A stretch of DNA of 52,129 nucleotides from Firmicutes bacterium UBA4049. Its GTDB lineage: Bacteria; Bacillota; Desulfotomaculia; Desulfotomaculales; Nap2-2B. The position numbers were made by a program, and so were the translations under genes. The stretch covers positions 1-52,129 of the forward strand of contig DFZT01000046.1 of the NCBI GenBank assembly GCA_002382755.1. Reading direction: 5' to 3'. Under the pieces are notes generated by a model. That model was not told the DNA's origin. It worked only from the letters and a program-made list of their open reading frames with translations, and ran no database searches. Position 1 is the first letter of the stretch. Every line of letters starts with the position of its first letter. Positions 35,545 to 47,731 of this stretch are shown here, piece after piece.

Positions 35545-36129
35545 ATGCGCTTACAGGGTGTGCGGGTTGGGTTTTCTCTGACGGGTTCTCATTGTACTTT
35601 AGCGGAAGCAGTATCTTATATACAGGCTTTAGTAGACGAAGGGGCAAATATTTTTCCGGTTATCAGCCAGGCAGTTAACGAAACAAATACGCGGTACGGA
35701 TCACCGGCTAAATGGAAGGAAGCCTTATGGGAAATCACGGGAAACGTTGCTGTTAGCAGCATTGCGGAAGCAGAACCCATCGGGCCGGGATCTTTATTGG
35801 ATATAATGGTTGTGGCGCCGTGCACGGGGAATACATTGGCAAAACTGGCCAACGGTATTGTTGACGGGCCGGTTTTAATGGCTGTAAAGGCAACTTTGAG
35901 GAATGATAAGCCGGTAGTGCTGGCTATTTCTACGAATGATGGCCTGGGTATGAACGCCAAGAACATCGGGGCGCTGATGAATACCAAAAACATGTTTATG
36001 GTTCCCTTTGGACAGGACAATCCGGAGAACAAGCCGAATTCCCTGATTGCAAAGATGAACCTGATTGCAGATACAGTTTATATGGCATTACAGGGAAAAC
36101 AAATTCAACCATTATTAATTACGTTTTAG
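35545..36129 (+). CDS. dpaB: dipicolinate synthase subunit B
   Basis: 194 aa; ATG after GGGGGGTG. Flavoprotein-fold partner (SpoVFB) of DpaA. Landmarks: GVRVGFSLTGSHCTLAEAVS, the VVAPCTGNTLAKLANGI phosphate/FMN-binding loop and NTKNMFMVPFGQDNPENKPN. Thirty-odd bases after dpaA and ten before asd, so it is in the same transcription unit. Confidence 0.96.
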   Translation: MRLQGVRVGFSLTGSHCTLAEAVSYIQALVDEGANIFPVISQAVNETNTRYGSPAKWKEALWEITGNVAVSSIAEAEPIGPGSLLDIMVVAPCTGNTLAKLANGIVDGPVLMAVKATLRNDKPVVLAISTNDGLGMNAKNIGALMNTKNMFMVPFGQDNPENKPNSLIAKMNLIADTVYMALQGKQIQPLLITF

Positions 36130-36139
36130 GAGGAATAGC

Positions 36140-37159
36140 GTGGAAGGGTATAACGTAGTTGTAGTCGGAGCGCCTGGAGCAGTAGGACAAGAAATTTTAA
36201 AGATTTTGGAGGAACGGAATTTTCCTGTCGATCAAATCAGATTATGCGCTACTACGAGATCGGCGGGAAAAGAAATGGTTTTCCGTGGGGACAGCTATCA
36301 GGTAGAGGAGACAACTGCTGATTCATTTACTGGAATGGACGTGGCTCTTTTTGCAGGAGGCGCGGCCAGTCTGCAGTTCGGGCCGGCAGCCGTGGAACGT
36401 AATTGCGTGGTTGTTGACAACAGCAGTAACTTTCGCATGGATCCGGAAGTTCCCCTGGTTGTTCCTGAAATTAATCCTGAAGATGTAAAGTGGCACAAAG
36501 GTATTATTGCCAACCCAAATTGTTCTACCATAATTATGGTTCTTCCTTTAAAGCCTATCTACGATGAGGCAGGCATCAAGCGTGTGGTGGTTTCCACCTA
36601 TCAAGCGGCGTCCGGCGCCGGCGCGGAGGCTATGGAGGAGCTTTTCCAGCAGACAAAGGCTATTATCCAGGGCGACGAATACCCGCCCGCTGTTTTTCCT
36701 TACCAGATTGCCTTTAACCTGATTCCGCACATTGATGTTTTTCAGGATCTGGGCTACACTAAGGAAGAATGGAAAATGGTTTATGAAACGCAAAAAATCC
36801 TGCATGATACAAGCATTGCAATAACTGCGACAACAATACGCGTTCCTGTTTACAGAAGCCATTCCGAGTCAGTCAATATTGAAACAGTAAAAAAACTGAC
36901 TGCCGAACGGGCACGGGAGATTTTAGCCAAATTTCCCGGAGTTATAGTTTTAGACGATCCTTCTAAAAAGGAATACCCTATGCCCCTGTACAGTTCCAAC
37001 CGTGATGAGGTTTTTGTCGGGCGCATCAGGGAAGACAATTCATTGCCAAACGGACTGAATTTGTGGATTTCTTCCGATCAGATCAGAAAAGGCGCCGCTA
37101 CCAACGCCATCCAAATAGCAGAACTGGTTATCAAATATGGCTGTCTTAAAAGGAGATAG
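36140..37159 (+). CDS. asd: aspartate-semialdehyde dehydrogenase
   Basis: 339 aa, GTG start behind AGGAGGAA. Reduces aspartyl phosphate to aspartate semialdehyde, entry to the lysine/DPA, threonine and methionine branches. N-terminal VVVVGAPGAVGQEILKILEE, catalytic Cys in IIANPNCSTIIM, AASGAGAEAMEEL and the catalytic His segment RVPVYRSHSESVN. Order asd-dapG-dapA is as in Bacillus. Confidence 0.97.
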   Translation: MEGYNVVVVGAPGAVGQEILKILEERNFPVDQIRLCATTRSAGKEMVFRGDSYQVEETTADSFTGMDVALFAGGAASLQFGPAAVERNCVVVDNSSNFRMDPEVPLVVPEINPEDVKWHKGIIANPNCSTIIMVLPLKPIYDEAGIKRVVVSTYQAASGAGAEAMEELFQQTKAIIQGDEYPPAVFPYQIAFNLIPHIDVFQDLGYTKEEWKMVYETQKILHDTSIAITATTIRVPVYRSHSESVNIETVKKLTAERAREILAKFPGVIVLDDPSKKEYPMPLYSSNRDEVFVGRIREDNSLPNGLNLWISSDQIRKGAATNAIQIAELVIKYGCLKRR

Positions 37160-37163
37160 GAGA

Positions 37164-38390
37164 ATGAGGCTTTTAATACAGAAATTTGGCGGCACCTCTG
37201 TTGCTACGCCCGAGATGCGTAAAGAAGTGGTTAATAGAATTCTGTCCGCGATGGGGGAAGGGTATACTCCGGTAGTTGTTGTTTCAGCTATGGGCAGGAT
37301 GGGCGATCCTTATGCTACGGATACATTAATTAGCCTTGCCAGGCACGCTTTTCATGATACTACTGTCCGGGAATTGGATCTGCTGATGTCCTGCGGTGAG
37401 ATAATCTCCGGAGTAGTCATGACAGCCACACTCCAACAGGCGGGATATCCCGCCGTGTTTTTAACCGGCGCGCAGGCAGGAATAATTACCGATGAAAATT
37501 ACAGTGAGGCCAGGATCAGCAAGGTTAAGCCGGAAATGATCCTGAAATATGCAAAGGAAGGCAAGATAGTTATCGTCGCGGGGTTCCAGGGTGTTACAGA
37601 GGAAGGTCAAATCACTACCCTGGGAAGGGGCGGAAGCGATACGACGGCGGCTGCCCTCGGTGTTGCTTTAAATGCCGCCTGCATAGACATCTATACTGAT
37701 GTTGAAGGAATTATGACCGCAGATCCGCGGATAGTTGAAGATGCGTTTCCTTTGGAAAGTGTGACCTACGACGAGATCTGCCAGCTAGCCTATGAAGGAG
37801 CCAAGGTTATTCATCCGCGGGCAGTGGAAATCAGCATGCAAAAAAACATTCCTATGCGGGTAAGGTCAACTTTAAGCGACGCTCCCGGAACACTTGTGAC
37901 TACTTCCCATGAAGTCTACAAGGGAACCATAGATATAACGAGAGACCGTGCAATTACCGGTATAACGCAGATACCGGGCATAATACAATATAAGGTGCAA
38001 ATGGACAAAGGATCTAAAAAAAACCTTTCCGATCAGCGCCGTCTTTTTAAAAGCCTGGCTTTAGCCGGAATCAGCCTTGATTTTATCAATGTATACCCTG
38101 ACAGGGTAGTTTTTACAGTCAGAGAGCAATTCGGGAAAAAAGCTGCTGAGATTCTGGAAAATGAGGGATTTGCAGCGGAAATCGGCCAGAACTGCGCTAA
38201 AATTGCGGCGGTAGGCGGAGGCATGAACGGTGTTCCCGGCGTCATGGCAGGTATTGTTGAAGCGCTGACAAAAGAGGATATTCAAATTCTGCAGTCGAAT
38301 GACTCAAATACTACCATCTGGGTGCTTGTAAGAAGGGAAGACATGGAGAGGGCGGTCCGTGCTTTGCACCGCCGGTTTTTACAAAGTTAA
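37164..38390 (+). CDS. dapG: aspartokinase (DapG-type)
   Basis: 408 aa; ATG 37164 behind AGGAGATAGGAG. Phosphorylates aspartate, the first committed step. N-terminal kinase motif LIQKFGGTSVATPEMR, GRGGSDTTAAALGVALNA and YTDVEGIMTADPRIV; two C-terminal ACT domains (from ~265 and ~345; VGGGMNGVPGVMAG). In Bacillus, DapG is the isoform feeding DPA/DAP and is inhibited by DAP; location with dpaAB supports the same role. Monofunctional, no homoserine dehydrogenase domain. Confidence 0.95.
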   Translation: MRLLIQKFGGTSVATPEMRKEVVNRILSAMGEGYTPVVVVSAMGRMGDPYATDTLISLARHAFHDTTVRELDLLMSCGEIISGVVMTATLQQAGYPAVFLTGAQAGIITDENYSEARISKVKPEMILKYAKEGKIVIVAGFQGVTEEGQITTLGRGGSDTTAAALGVALNAACIDIYTDVEGIMTADPRIVEDAFPLESVTYDEICQLAYEGAKVIHPRAVEISMQKNIPMRVRSTLSDAPGTLVTTSHEVYKGTIDITRDRAITGITQIPGIIQYKVQMDKGSKKNLSDQRRLFKSLALAGISLDFINVYPDRVVFTVREQFGKKAAEILENEGFAAEIGQNCAKIAAVGGGMNGVPGVMAGIVEALTKEDIQILQSNDSNTTIWVLVRREDMERAVRALHRRFLQS

Positions 38391-38451
38391 GTCAGCTTGA
38401 AAAGTTTATTTGAGTTTATTTAATTTTTATTCAATTAAAGAGGTGAAAAAA

Positions 38452-39336
38452 TTGGCTATTGATTTTGGGCGGGTTATAACGGCTATGGTGACACCGTTTG
38501 ACAAAGACCTTACGGTAAATTATGACCTGGCAAAAAAATTAGCCCGCCACCTGGTTCAATCGGGTTCTGACGGTTTGGTTATTTGCGGAACCACCGGGGA
38601 GTCGCCTACTTTGACCAAGGAAGAAAAATTAGAGCTGTTCCGTATTGTAGTTGAAGAAATAGGCGGTGAGGCTACTGTTATTGCCTCTACGGGCAGCTAT
38701 GATACAGCCGGCAGTATCAGCCTGACCCAGTCAGCTGAAAAGCTGGGTGTAGACGGCTTGCTCCTGGTGACCCCTTATTACAATAAGCCTTCCCAGGAAG
38801 GTCTTTACCAGCATTTTAAATCTATAGCCTGCTCTACTAACCTGCCGGTTATGCTTTACGATATTCCCGGGCGATCGGTAATCGGCCTTTCACCTGCAAC
38901 CGTAGCGCGGTTGGCGGAAATACCCAATATTGTAGCTCTGAAAGAGGCCTATTCAAGTATGGATCAGGTCAGCGAATTGCGCAGGAGCCTTCCTGATTAT
39001 TTTGCTATCTACAGCGGTGATGATTCACTGACATTACCCATGCTTTCGCTGGGATCAAAGGGAGTAATCAGCGTGGCTTCCCACATAGTAGGTCCCAGGT
39101 TAAAAGAAATGGTCAACGCCTTTCTGGCCGGCAACGTAACCCTGGCCAACCAGATCCATCTGGAGCTTTATCCTGTTTTCAGCGGCCTCTTTATTACCTC
39201 AAATCCGGTTCCGGTTAAAGCGGCCTTAAATATGCTCGGGTGGCAGGTCGGACCGCCGCGGCTGCCCCTTGTGGAAGCTACACCTGAAGAGAAAGAAAGC
39301 ATTAAGAAAATGCTTGGCCAGGTCAAGATGCTTTAG
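38452..39336 (+). CDS. dapA: 4-hydroxy-tetrahydrodipicolinate synthase
   Basis: 294 aa; TTG 38452 chosen, with GAGGTG upstream and the family N-terminus [13 protein letters not shown]. Condenses aspartate semialdehyde with pyruvate through a Schiff-base Lys in [21 protein letters not shown] and [19 protein letters not shown] (catalytic Tyr) are intact. Last gene of the dapB-dpaAB-asd-dapG-dapA set; the T-box promoter follows. Confidence 0.97.
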   Translation: MAIDFGRVITAMVTPFDKDLTVNYDLAKKLARHLVQSGSDGLVICGTTGESPTLTKEEKLELFRIVVEEIGGEATVIASTGSYDTAGSISLTQSAEKLGVDGLLLVTPYYNKPSQEGLYQHFKSIACSTNLPVMLYDIPGRSVIGLSPATVARLAEIPNIVALKEAYSSMDQVSELRRSLPDYFAIYSGDDSLTLPMLSLGSKGVISVASHIVGPRLKEMVNAFLAGNVTLANQIHLELYPVFSGLFITSNPVPVKAALNMLGWQVGPPRLPLVEATPEEKESIKKMLGQVKML

Positions 39337-39350
39337 AGGTTGATCAATTG

Positions 39351-39380
39351 TTGACTCTGTCCGAAAGCATATGGTAGAAT
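39351..39380 (+). promoter_or_regulatory. promoter of the T-box operon
   Basis: -35 TTGACT (39351-39356), -10 TAGAAT (39375-39380), spacer 18 bp, about 20 bases before the T-box leader. Confidence 0.6.
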
Positions 39381-39400
39381 TACCTTGGTTTTGTATATTT

Positions 39401-39650
39401 AAAGGCGATGAAAAGGAAAAGGGGTATCGTCAATCATTTTTAGCGAACCGGGGAGAGTGAAAGCCCGGTTGAATATGTACCCCGGGCCGCCTTGGAGCTG
39501 TTGGCGGAAAGTTATGCCAAAAAGCATAATCAGTATGCTTAAACCGGACACCTCCGTTAATGGATTTAAGAGGGATGCAATTATCTGCAGCCAATGAGGG
39601 TGGTACCGCGAGAACTGGACTCTCGTCCCTTTGGGGCGAGGTTTTTTATT
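39401..39650 (+). promoter_or_regulatory. T-box riboswitch (tRNA-sensing antiterminator leader)
   Basis: The diagnostic T-box sequence AGGGTGGTACCGCG is at 39597-39610, and the terminator CTCGTCCC-TTT-GGGGCGAG plus T run is at 39622-39647. Upstream, Stem I can form from GGGGTA (39421-39426)/TACCCC (39478-39483) and AACCGGG (39446-39452)/CCCGGTT (39464-39470); further hairpins CCGCC/GGCGG and TTATGC/GCATAA follow. Between the Stem I helices the 3' side reads GAATATG, fitting the GAA-NNN-R specifier-loop layout with codon TAT (39474-39476, tyrosine). The codon reading is tentative (ATG or TAC are alternatives). It controls the Lrp regulator and aminotransferase genes that follow. Confidence 0.92.
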
Positions 39651-39682
39651 GTGGTTAAGCCGGGTAAAGGAGGTTTAAGATT

Positions 39683-40162
39683 TTGAAAGAAGTGCTGGAG
39701 ATACTCGAGTCCGACGCAAGGCTTTCTGCAGATGATATAGCTATTATGTTAAACAAGGAAAAGGCAGAGGTTCAAGAGGTTATTAAAGAACTGGAGAATA
39801 ACAAGATTATCTTGAAATATATTGCCCTTGTCAATTGGGAGAAGGCCGGGGAGGAGAAAGTGCTCGCCATGATCGAAGTACGCGTGGCTCCCCAGAGAGA
39901 TAAAGGTTTTGACACTGCAGCAGAGCGTATCTACCGTTTCCCCCAGGTTAGAAGTGTTCACCTTATGTCGGGTGACTACGATCTGGCGGTGTTTGTCGAA
40001 GGGAAAAACATGCGTGAAGTCAGCCATTTCGTTTCTACCAAGTTGGCGACAATTGAAGGGGTTCTCAGTACGATGACGCACTTTATTTTAAAAACATACA
40101 AACAAGACGGTGTCGTTTTGGAAGATGTTGAAAAAGACAGGAGGTTATTAGTTTCTCCATGA
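39683..40162 (+). CDS. Lrp/AsnC family transcriptional regulator
   Basis: 159 aa, TTG start behind AAAGGAGG. N-terminal winged HTH (VLEILESDARLSADDIAIML...EVQEVIKELENNKIILKY) and a C-terminal RAM ligand-binding/oligomerisation domain (VRSVHLMSGDYDLAVFVEG). Such proteins bind DNA as amino-acid-responsive octamers. Its stop overlaps the aminotransferase ATG, so the two are translationally coupled under the T-box, suggesting that the regulator senses the same amino acid the aminotransferase handles (inference). Confidence 0.9.
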   Translation: MKEVLEILESDARLSADDIAIMLNKEKAEVQEVIKELENNKIILKYIALVNWEKAGEEKVLAMIEVRVAPQRDKGFDTAAERIYRFPQVRSVHLMSGDYDLAVFVEGKNMREVSHFVSTKLATIEGVLSTMTHFILKTYKQDGVVLEDVEKDRRLLVSP

Positions 40163-41406
40163 ACACGAACACCTCATGGGACAAATTTGTCAATCCTGTA
40201 GTAAGGACAATACCTTGGTCGGGAATAAGAAAATTTTTTGATTTGGTAGTTGAAACGCCCGGCGTGATTTCCTTAGGAGTTGGAGAGCCGGATTTTGTCA
40301 CGCCCTGGCATATTCGCGAGGCATGCATTTATTCACTGGAAAAAGGTTATACCATGTATACCTCCAATTTCGGCCTTTTGGAATTACGACAGGCGATTGC
40401 ACAGGAACTTTCCTGTACGGGTTTAGAATACAGCCCTAAAAATGAAATCCTGGTGACCGTAGGAGTCAGCGAAGCGATGGATCTGGCAATACGCGCCCTG
40501 GTTTCACCCGGAGATGAAGTCCTCCTCCCGGAACCTTCTTATGTTTCTTATGCCCCTTGTATCACTTTGTCCGGTGGAAAGGTTGTAAGCCTGCCGACAA
40601 CAATGGAAGGCAATTTCCGGATCAGCGCGGATCAGGTGGAATCAGCTATAACGCACAGGACCAAATTACTGCTCCTGTGCTACCCGAATAACCCCACCGG
40701 CGCGGTTATGGACAGGCGAACGCTGACCGAAATTGCGGAAGTTGTTCAAAAGCATAATCTAATTGTAATAGCCGATGATATTTATGAGAAGCTTACTTAT
40801 ATCGGTGAGCATACCTGTATTGCGGCGCTCCCCGGTATGCAGGAACGCACCATTCTGCTTAACGGTTTTTCAAAATCCTATGCAATGACCGGATGGAGGC
40901 TGGGTTACGCAGCGGGAAATCCGGATTTCATCGGTTATATGACTAAAATTCACCAGTATACAATGCTTTGCGCTCCAATTACCGCCCAGATGGCCGCTAT
41001 TGAGGCGCTTAGAAACGGCCGTCCGGCGATGAAGAATATGGTCCGGGAATACAACAGGAGACGTTTGCTGGTAATACACGCCCTGCGGGATATAGGGCTT
41101 CCCTGCCTCGAGCCGGGCGGCGCCTTCTATGCTTTTCCCGACATAAGCGGAACAGGCCTTTCTTCTGAGGAGTTTGCCGCCCGGTTGCTCCAGGAAGAAA
41201 AGGTGGCCGTAGTTCCTGGAAATGCGTTCGGCCCTTACGGGGAGGGATTTGTACGCTGTTCCTACGCGGCTTCAATGGAAGATTTAAGCCAGGCTTTCCG
41301 GCGCATGGCCAAGTTTGTTAAATCCCGCGGTGTACGGCCCAGAAAAATTTTCAGCGCTGTCGCGGAAAAGGAAGCCTCACCCGGTCCTAAAGAGGCTGCA
41401 GGTTAA
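40159..41406 (+). CDS. PLP-dependent aminotransferase, class I/II
   Basis: 415 aa; ATG overlaps the previous stop. Fold-type I aminotransferase of the AspC/PatA group: ISLGVGEPDFVTPWHIREA, VTVGVSEAMDLAIRAL, CYPNNPTGAV (carboxylate and PLP contacts), ADDIYEKLTY, the PLP Lys in NGFSKSYAMTGWRLGY, and the C-terminal RCSYAAS Arg that binds the substrate carboxylate. Substrate cannot be fixed from motifs; a tyrosine-type T-box would point to an aromatic aminotransferase. The last ~25 residues (RPRKIFSAVAEKEASPGPKE) are a charged extension beyond the usual end. Confidence 0.9.
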   Translation: MNTNTSWDKFVNPVVRTIPWSGIRKFFDLVVETPGVISLGVGEPDFVTPWHIREACIYSLEKGYTMYTSNFGLLELRQAIAQELSCTGLEYSPKNEILVTVGVSEAMDLAIRALVSPGDEVLLPEPSYVSYAPCITLSGGKVVSLPTTMEGNFRISADQVESAITHRTKLLLLCYPNNPTGAVMDRRTLTEIAEVVQKHNLIVIADDIYEKLTYIGEHTCIAALPGMQERTILLNGFSKSYAMTGWRLGYAAGNPDFIGYMTKIHQYTMLCAPITAQMAAIEALRNGRPAMKNMVREYNRRRLLVIHALRDIGLPCLEPGGAFYAFPDISGTGLSSEEFAARLLQEEKVAVVPGNAFGPYGEGFVRCSYAASMEDLSQAFRRMAKFVKSRGVRPRKIFSAVAEKEASPGPKEAAG

Positions 41407-41433
41407 TGGATTGCAGGAGGTCCGCAGTATTAA

Positions 41434-44762
<3,329 letters not shown>

Positions 44763-44797
44763 AATGCAGAATCTTTTTAAAAGAGGTGTAGATTGAT

Positions 44798-45793
44798 TTG
44801 AACCGTAAGGCAATTGCCGTATCGGTTGTCGGGGTCGTAGTTATATCTTTGTTAACAGCCAGTGTGGTGGGTTTGTTTGTCCCCGGCCGAAACAGGGAAA
44901 GCACTAAAAGCCCTGTGCTGTATAAAGAAAAGGCCGTAGGGATTATTTCCATCGAAGGCCCCATTATATGCGGGAGTGATACAGCCAGCGCCTGGGGTTC
45001 CGATGTTTATTCGGACAATATTGTATCTTCGTTAAGATCGGCGGCGGATGATCCGAAAATCAAGGCTGTGGTATTAAGAATAAACAGCCCCGGGGGCACT
45101 GCGGCAGGCTCCCAGGAAATTGGCGCTGAAGTTGACAGGTTCCGCAAGACGGGTAAAAGCATAGTAGTTTCTATGGCTGATGTTGCCGCTTCGGGAGCTT
45201 ACCTGATAGCCTGCCGGGCGGATAAAATACTGGCCAATCCCGGAACTATAACCGGGAGCATAGGAGTTATCATGGAAGTTAGTAATTACAGCGGCCTTTA
45301 TAATAAAATAGGCGTTTCTTCGCAAACTTTTAAAAGCGGGCAGCATAAGGATATGGGCTCATCCAACCGGATGGTTGCAAAAGATGAGCAGGTTCTTTTT
45401 CAGACTATGGTTGATGAAATTTATGGTGATTTTGTAAATTCCGTTGCCGCCGGAAGGAAAATGAAGCTGGAAAAAGTAAAATTGCTTGCCGACGGACGTA
45501 TCTTTACAGGTACTCAGGCAAAGCAGGCCGGCCTGGTCGACGGTCTTGGAAATTACCAGGACGCTATCGCTCTGGCGGGTAAACTTTCGGGTTTGGGGCC
45601 GGAGCCGAAGGCAGTTGAGATCGGCGCGAATAAAATCTGGCATGAAATTTTTGGTGATTCGATAGGCCCTTCTGCATTCTTCGGGTTTATCAGGCAGTTA
45701 ACAAATTTAAGCGAAAACGGGATCAGCGGGGCGCAGATGCAGCAGACCGGCCCTTCCCCTGTAGCCCTAATGTTTTACCAACAAAATTTCTAA
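44798..45793 (+). CDS. sppA: signal peptide peptidase SppA (S49)
   Basis: 331 aa, TTG start with GAGGTG upstream. N-terminal membrane anchor (~5-28). S49 serine protease of the short Gram-positive type: VVLRINSPGGTAAGSQEI, catalytic Ser in MADVAASGAYLIACRADKI, GTITGSIGVI, catalytic Lys in KSGQHKDMGS. Digests residual signal peptides in the membrane and, in Bacillus, takes part in stress resistance. Followed after 16 bases by a Yip1-like gene. Confidence 0.93.
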   Translation: MNRKAIAVSVVGVVVISLLTASVVGLFVPGRNRESTKSPVLYKEKAVGIISIEGPIICGSDTASAWGSDVYSDNIVSSLRSAADDPKIKAVVLRINSPGGTAAGSQEIGAEVDRFRKTGKSIVVSMADVAASGAYLIACRADKILANPGTITGSIGVIMEVSNYSGLYNKIGVSSQTFKSGQHKDMGSSNRMVAKDEQVLFQTMVDEIYGDFVNSVAAGRKMKLEKVKLLADGRIFTGTQAKQAGLVDGLGNYQDAIALAGKLSGLGPEPKAVEIGANKIWHEIFGDSIGPSAFFGFIRQLTNLSENGISGAQMQQTGPSPVALMFYQQNF

Positions 45794-45808
45794 AGGCAGG
45801 GATTCCTC

Positions 45809-46477
45809 TTGGAAGAATATGCCGCTTCCTGTCCGGAAGTTCCGTCTGAAGCCGTACAACAAACGGGTGTATTAGAGCTTATTTACGGGGTGCTGTTTGA
45901 CCCTGCGGAAACTTTTAAAAAAGTGGCCGAAGCGCCGCCGCTTGGATTGTCTGTTCTAATTTTTTCACTGGTTAATATCACGGCAATATTTATGAGTTTT
46001 CTAACCTTCCTTCATCTGCTTAACAAAAGCCTTCCCGCCGGCAGAGCCAATCTTACACTGGCAATAATAATTTTAATAGTATTTTTTGGTTTGCTTGCAA
46101 AAATATGCAACTGGTTATTATCCACAAGTGTTTTTCATTTGTTGGCGGAACTTCTGGGAGGCAGGGGCAGCGTGAAGAGCCTGCTGGCAATCGTAGGTTT
46201 GAGTTACCTGCCGTTTATTTTTTTGGCGCCTGTTGAACTGCTGCTGTTAATTTGGGGATTAAACAGCGTTGTTGTTATTCTGGTTATGATCTTGAACTTC
46301 TTAATCTTTATCTGGTGGCTGGCACTGATGGTTCTTGGCGTCCGTCAGGAGTATTGTTTTTCCGCCGGCAGCGCTTTAGCCGCAGTTTTACTTCCTATAT
46401 CTCCATTCATCCTCCTCCTATTACTCCCCGTTTTTCTAATAACTGTCGGGTCTGTTTTAATTTCCATCTGTCGCTGA
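45809..46477 (+). CDS. Yip1-domain integral membrane protein
   Basis: 222 aa, TTG start. A soluble N-terminus contains GVLFDPAETFKKVAE (typical of Yip1-domain PF04893 proteins, in which an FxPxxxF-like segment precedes the helices). About five hydrophobic helices follow (~47-70, 80-105, 122-145, 147-175, 188-218). Function in bacteria is unknown. It is coupled to sppA by position. Confidence 0.75.
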   Translation: MEEYAASCPEVPSEAVQQTGVLELIYGVLFDPAETFKKVAEAPPLGLSVLIFSLVNITAIFMSFLTFLHLLNKSLPAGRANLTLAIIILIVFFGLLAKICNWLLSTSVFHLLAELLGGRGSVKSLLAIVGLSYLPFIFLAPVELLLLIWGLNSVVVILVMILNFLIFIWWLALMVLGVRQEYCFSAGSALAAVLLPISPFILLLLLPVFLITVGSVLISICR

Positions 46478-46599
46478 AACCTTTTAAAAATTACTTTATA
46501 ACAATGCAGGGATTTGTATTTTTGCCGTCGAATGTATGTGCTAAATAGATGTCGTCTTATAACTATGTAAAATTCAGCCTTAAAGGTGAAATAAGACAG

Positions 46600-46986
46600 A
46601 TGAGTTGTGATCTGCTGATTGTCGATGATCAGGCTGGCATCCGGCGGTTGCTCTGTGAAGTTTTTTTAGAAGAGGGCCTGGATGTTGAGATGGCAGCTTC
46701 AGGCTCTGAAGCCCTGGGAAAGGCTGTTTCACAAAAGCCCCGGGTGATTATACTGGACAGCAATATGCCTGAAATGAGCGGTCTGGAAACTGCTCAGAAA
46801 ATTAAGGAACTTGACCTGGATACAACAATAATGATGATCTCTGCCTTCGATGACGCATTTTATATATCAAAAGCTAAGGATCTTGGAATAAATTATTACC
46901 TCAATAAACCTTTTGACTTAATGAGTCTCCGCTCAATGGTGCGGAATATATTAAAAGAAATTAAAGAAACTGAAGTGGCGGTTTAG
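46600..46986 (+). CDS. spo0F: Spo0F-like single-domain response regulator
   Basis: 128 aa; ATG 46600 behind AAAGGTGA. A receiver domain with no output domain: acidic pair in LIVDDQAGIRRLLCEVFLEE, phospho-acceptor Asp in IILDSNMPEMSG, switch Ser in MMISAF and Lys in YLNKPFDL. The VDDQ(A/Y)GIR start and the pyrG-spo0F-fba order match Bacillus spo0F, the intermediate that passes phosphate from sporulation kinases to Spo0B/Spo0A. Many clostridia lack the full phosphorelay, so presence of Spo0B elsewhere is not assured. Confidence 0.88.
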   Translation: MSCDLLIVDDQAGIRRLLCEVFLEEGLDVEMAASGSEALGKAVSQKPRVIILDSNMPEMSGLETAQKIKELDLDTTIMMISAFDDAFYISKAKDLGINYYLNKPFDLMSLRSMVRNILKEIKETEVAV

Positions 46987-47023
46987 TTTGCATTGTCAAT
47001 TGAAATGAAAGGGGTTTTAACTC

Positions 47024-47701
47024 TTGATCATTACTACAGAGACGATGCTGGCAATGCGTTGCCCCAAATGCGGTAAACTGGAATTTCATAAACTCTCCCG
47101 CTTTACCTTTTCCGGCTCTAATTCTGTCGAACTTGCCTGTACTTGTGGAGCGACCAAGATGATTATTTCCCTCAGGAAAAGAGGGGAGTTGTGGTTTCAG
47201 CTAAGCTGTGTAGTCTGCGAAACAATGCATTTACGTGTAATTAGCAGCCAGTCTATAAGGCAGCAAAAGGTCGTCACTTTTACATGCCAGGAAACAGGAC
47301 TTGAACTGGGATATATGGGTCCTTATGATAAAATACGTCAATTAATCCAAAATCCAAAAGAAGTTGAACTGCTGTTCAGCGAGCTTACGAGCGAGGATTA
47401 TTTTAATAACAGCGATATAATGCATCAGGTTTTAACTTATATTAATGAATTGGCCGAGCAGGGACTAGTATCCTGCCAATGTGGAAATTATAATATATCG
47501 ATAGACATCTTTCCTGACAGGCTGGAACTGCAGTGCAATAAGTGCAAGGGGACAAGCATAATCTATGCCGAAACTGAGGAAGATCTATCTATAGTTCAAC
47601 AGGTGGATGAACTTGAACTGATCAAGGAAGGTCTTGGGTTTCTGGATAGCCTTGCGCATACAAGCCTCTCGAAAAAAAATCATTATCAGCATGATCAATA
47701 A
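47024..47701 (+). CDS. Cys-rich zinc-ribbon-like protein of unknown function
   Basis: 225 aa, TTG start after AAAGGGG. Three Cys-pair regions are visible: MRCPKCGKLEF with CTCGATKM (~12-45), LSCVVCETMHLR (~60-70), and CQCGNYN with LQCNKCKGTS (~160-190). They suggest two to three zinc ribbons separated by a helical middle (PYDKIRQLIQNPKEVELLFS). I do not recognise a named family. No membrane or signal sequence. It is set between spo0F and fba, where Bacillus has no gene; the context suggests a regulatory role but this is a guess. Confidence 0.7.
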   Translation: MIITTETMLAMRCPKCGKLEFHKLSRFTFSGSNSVELACTCGATKMIISLRKRGELWFQLSCVVCETMHLRVISSQSIRQQKVVTFTCQETGLELGYMGPYDKIRQLIQNPKEVELLFSELTSEDYFNNSDIMHQVLTYINELAEQGLVSCQCGNYNISIDIFPDRLELQCNKCKGTSIIYAETEEDLSIVQQVDELELIKEGLGFLDSLAHTSLSKKNHYQHDQ

Positions 47702-47731
47702 TAATCTTAAAAAGCAGAAGGTAACGCCGCA

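Noticed and set aside
35081..35647. 188-codon minus-strand frame over dpaA/dpaB
   Set aside because: Antisense shadow of conserved dpa genes, no start signals.
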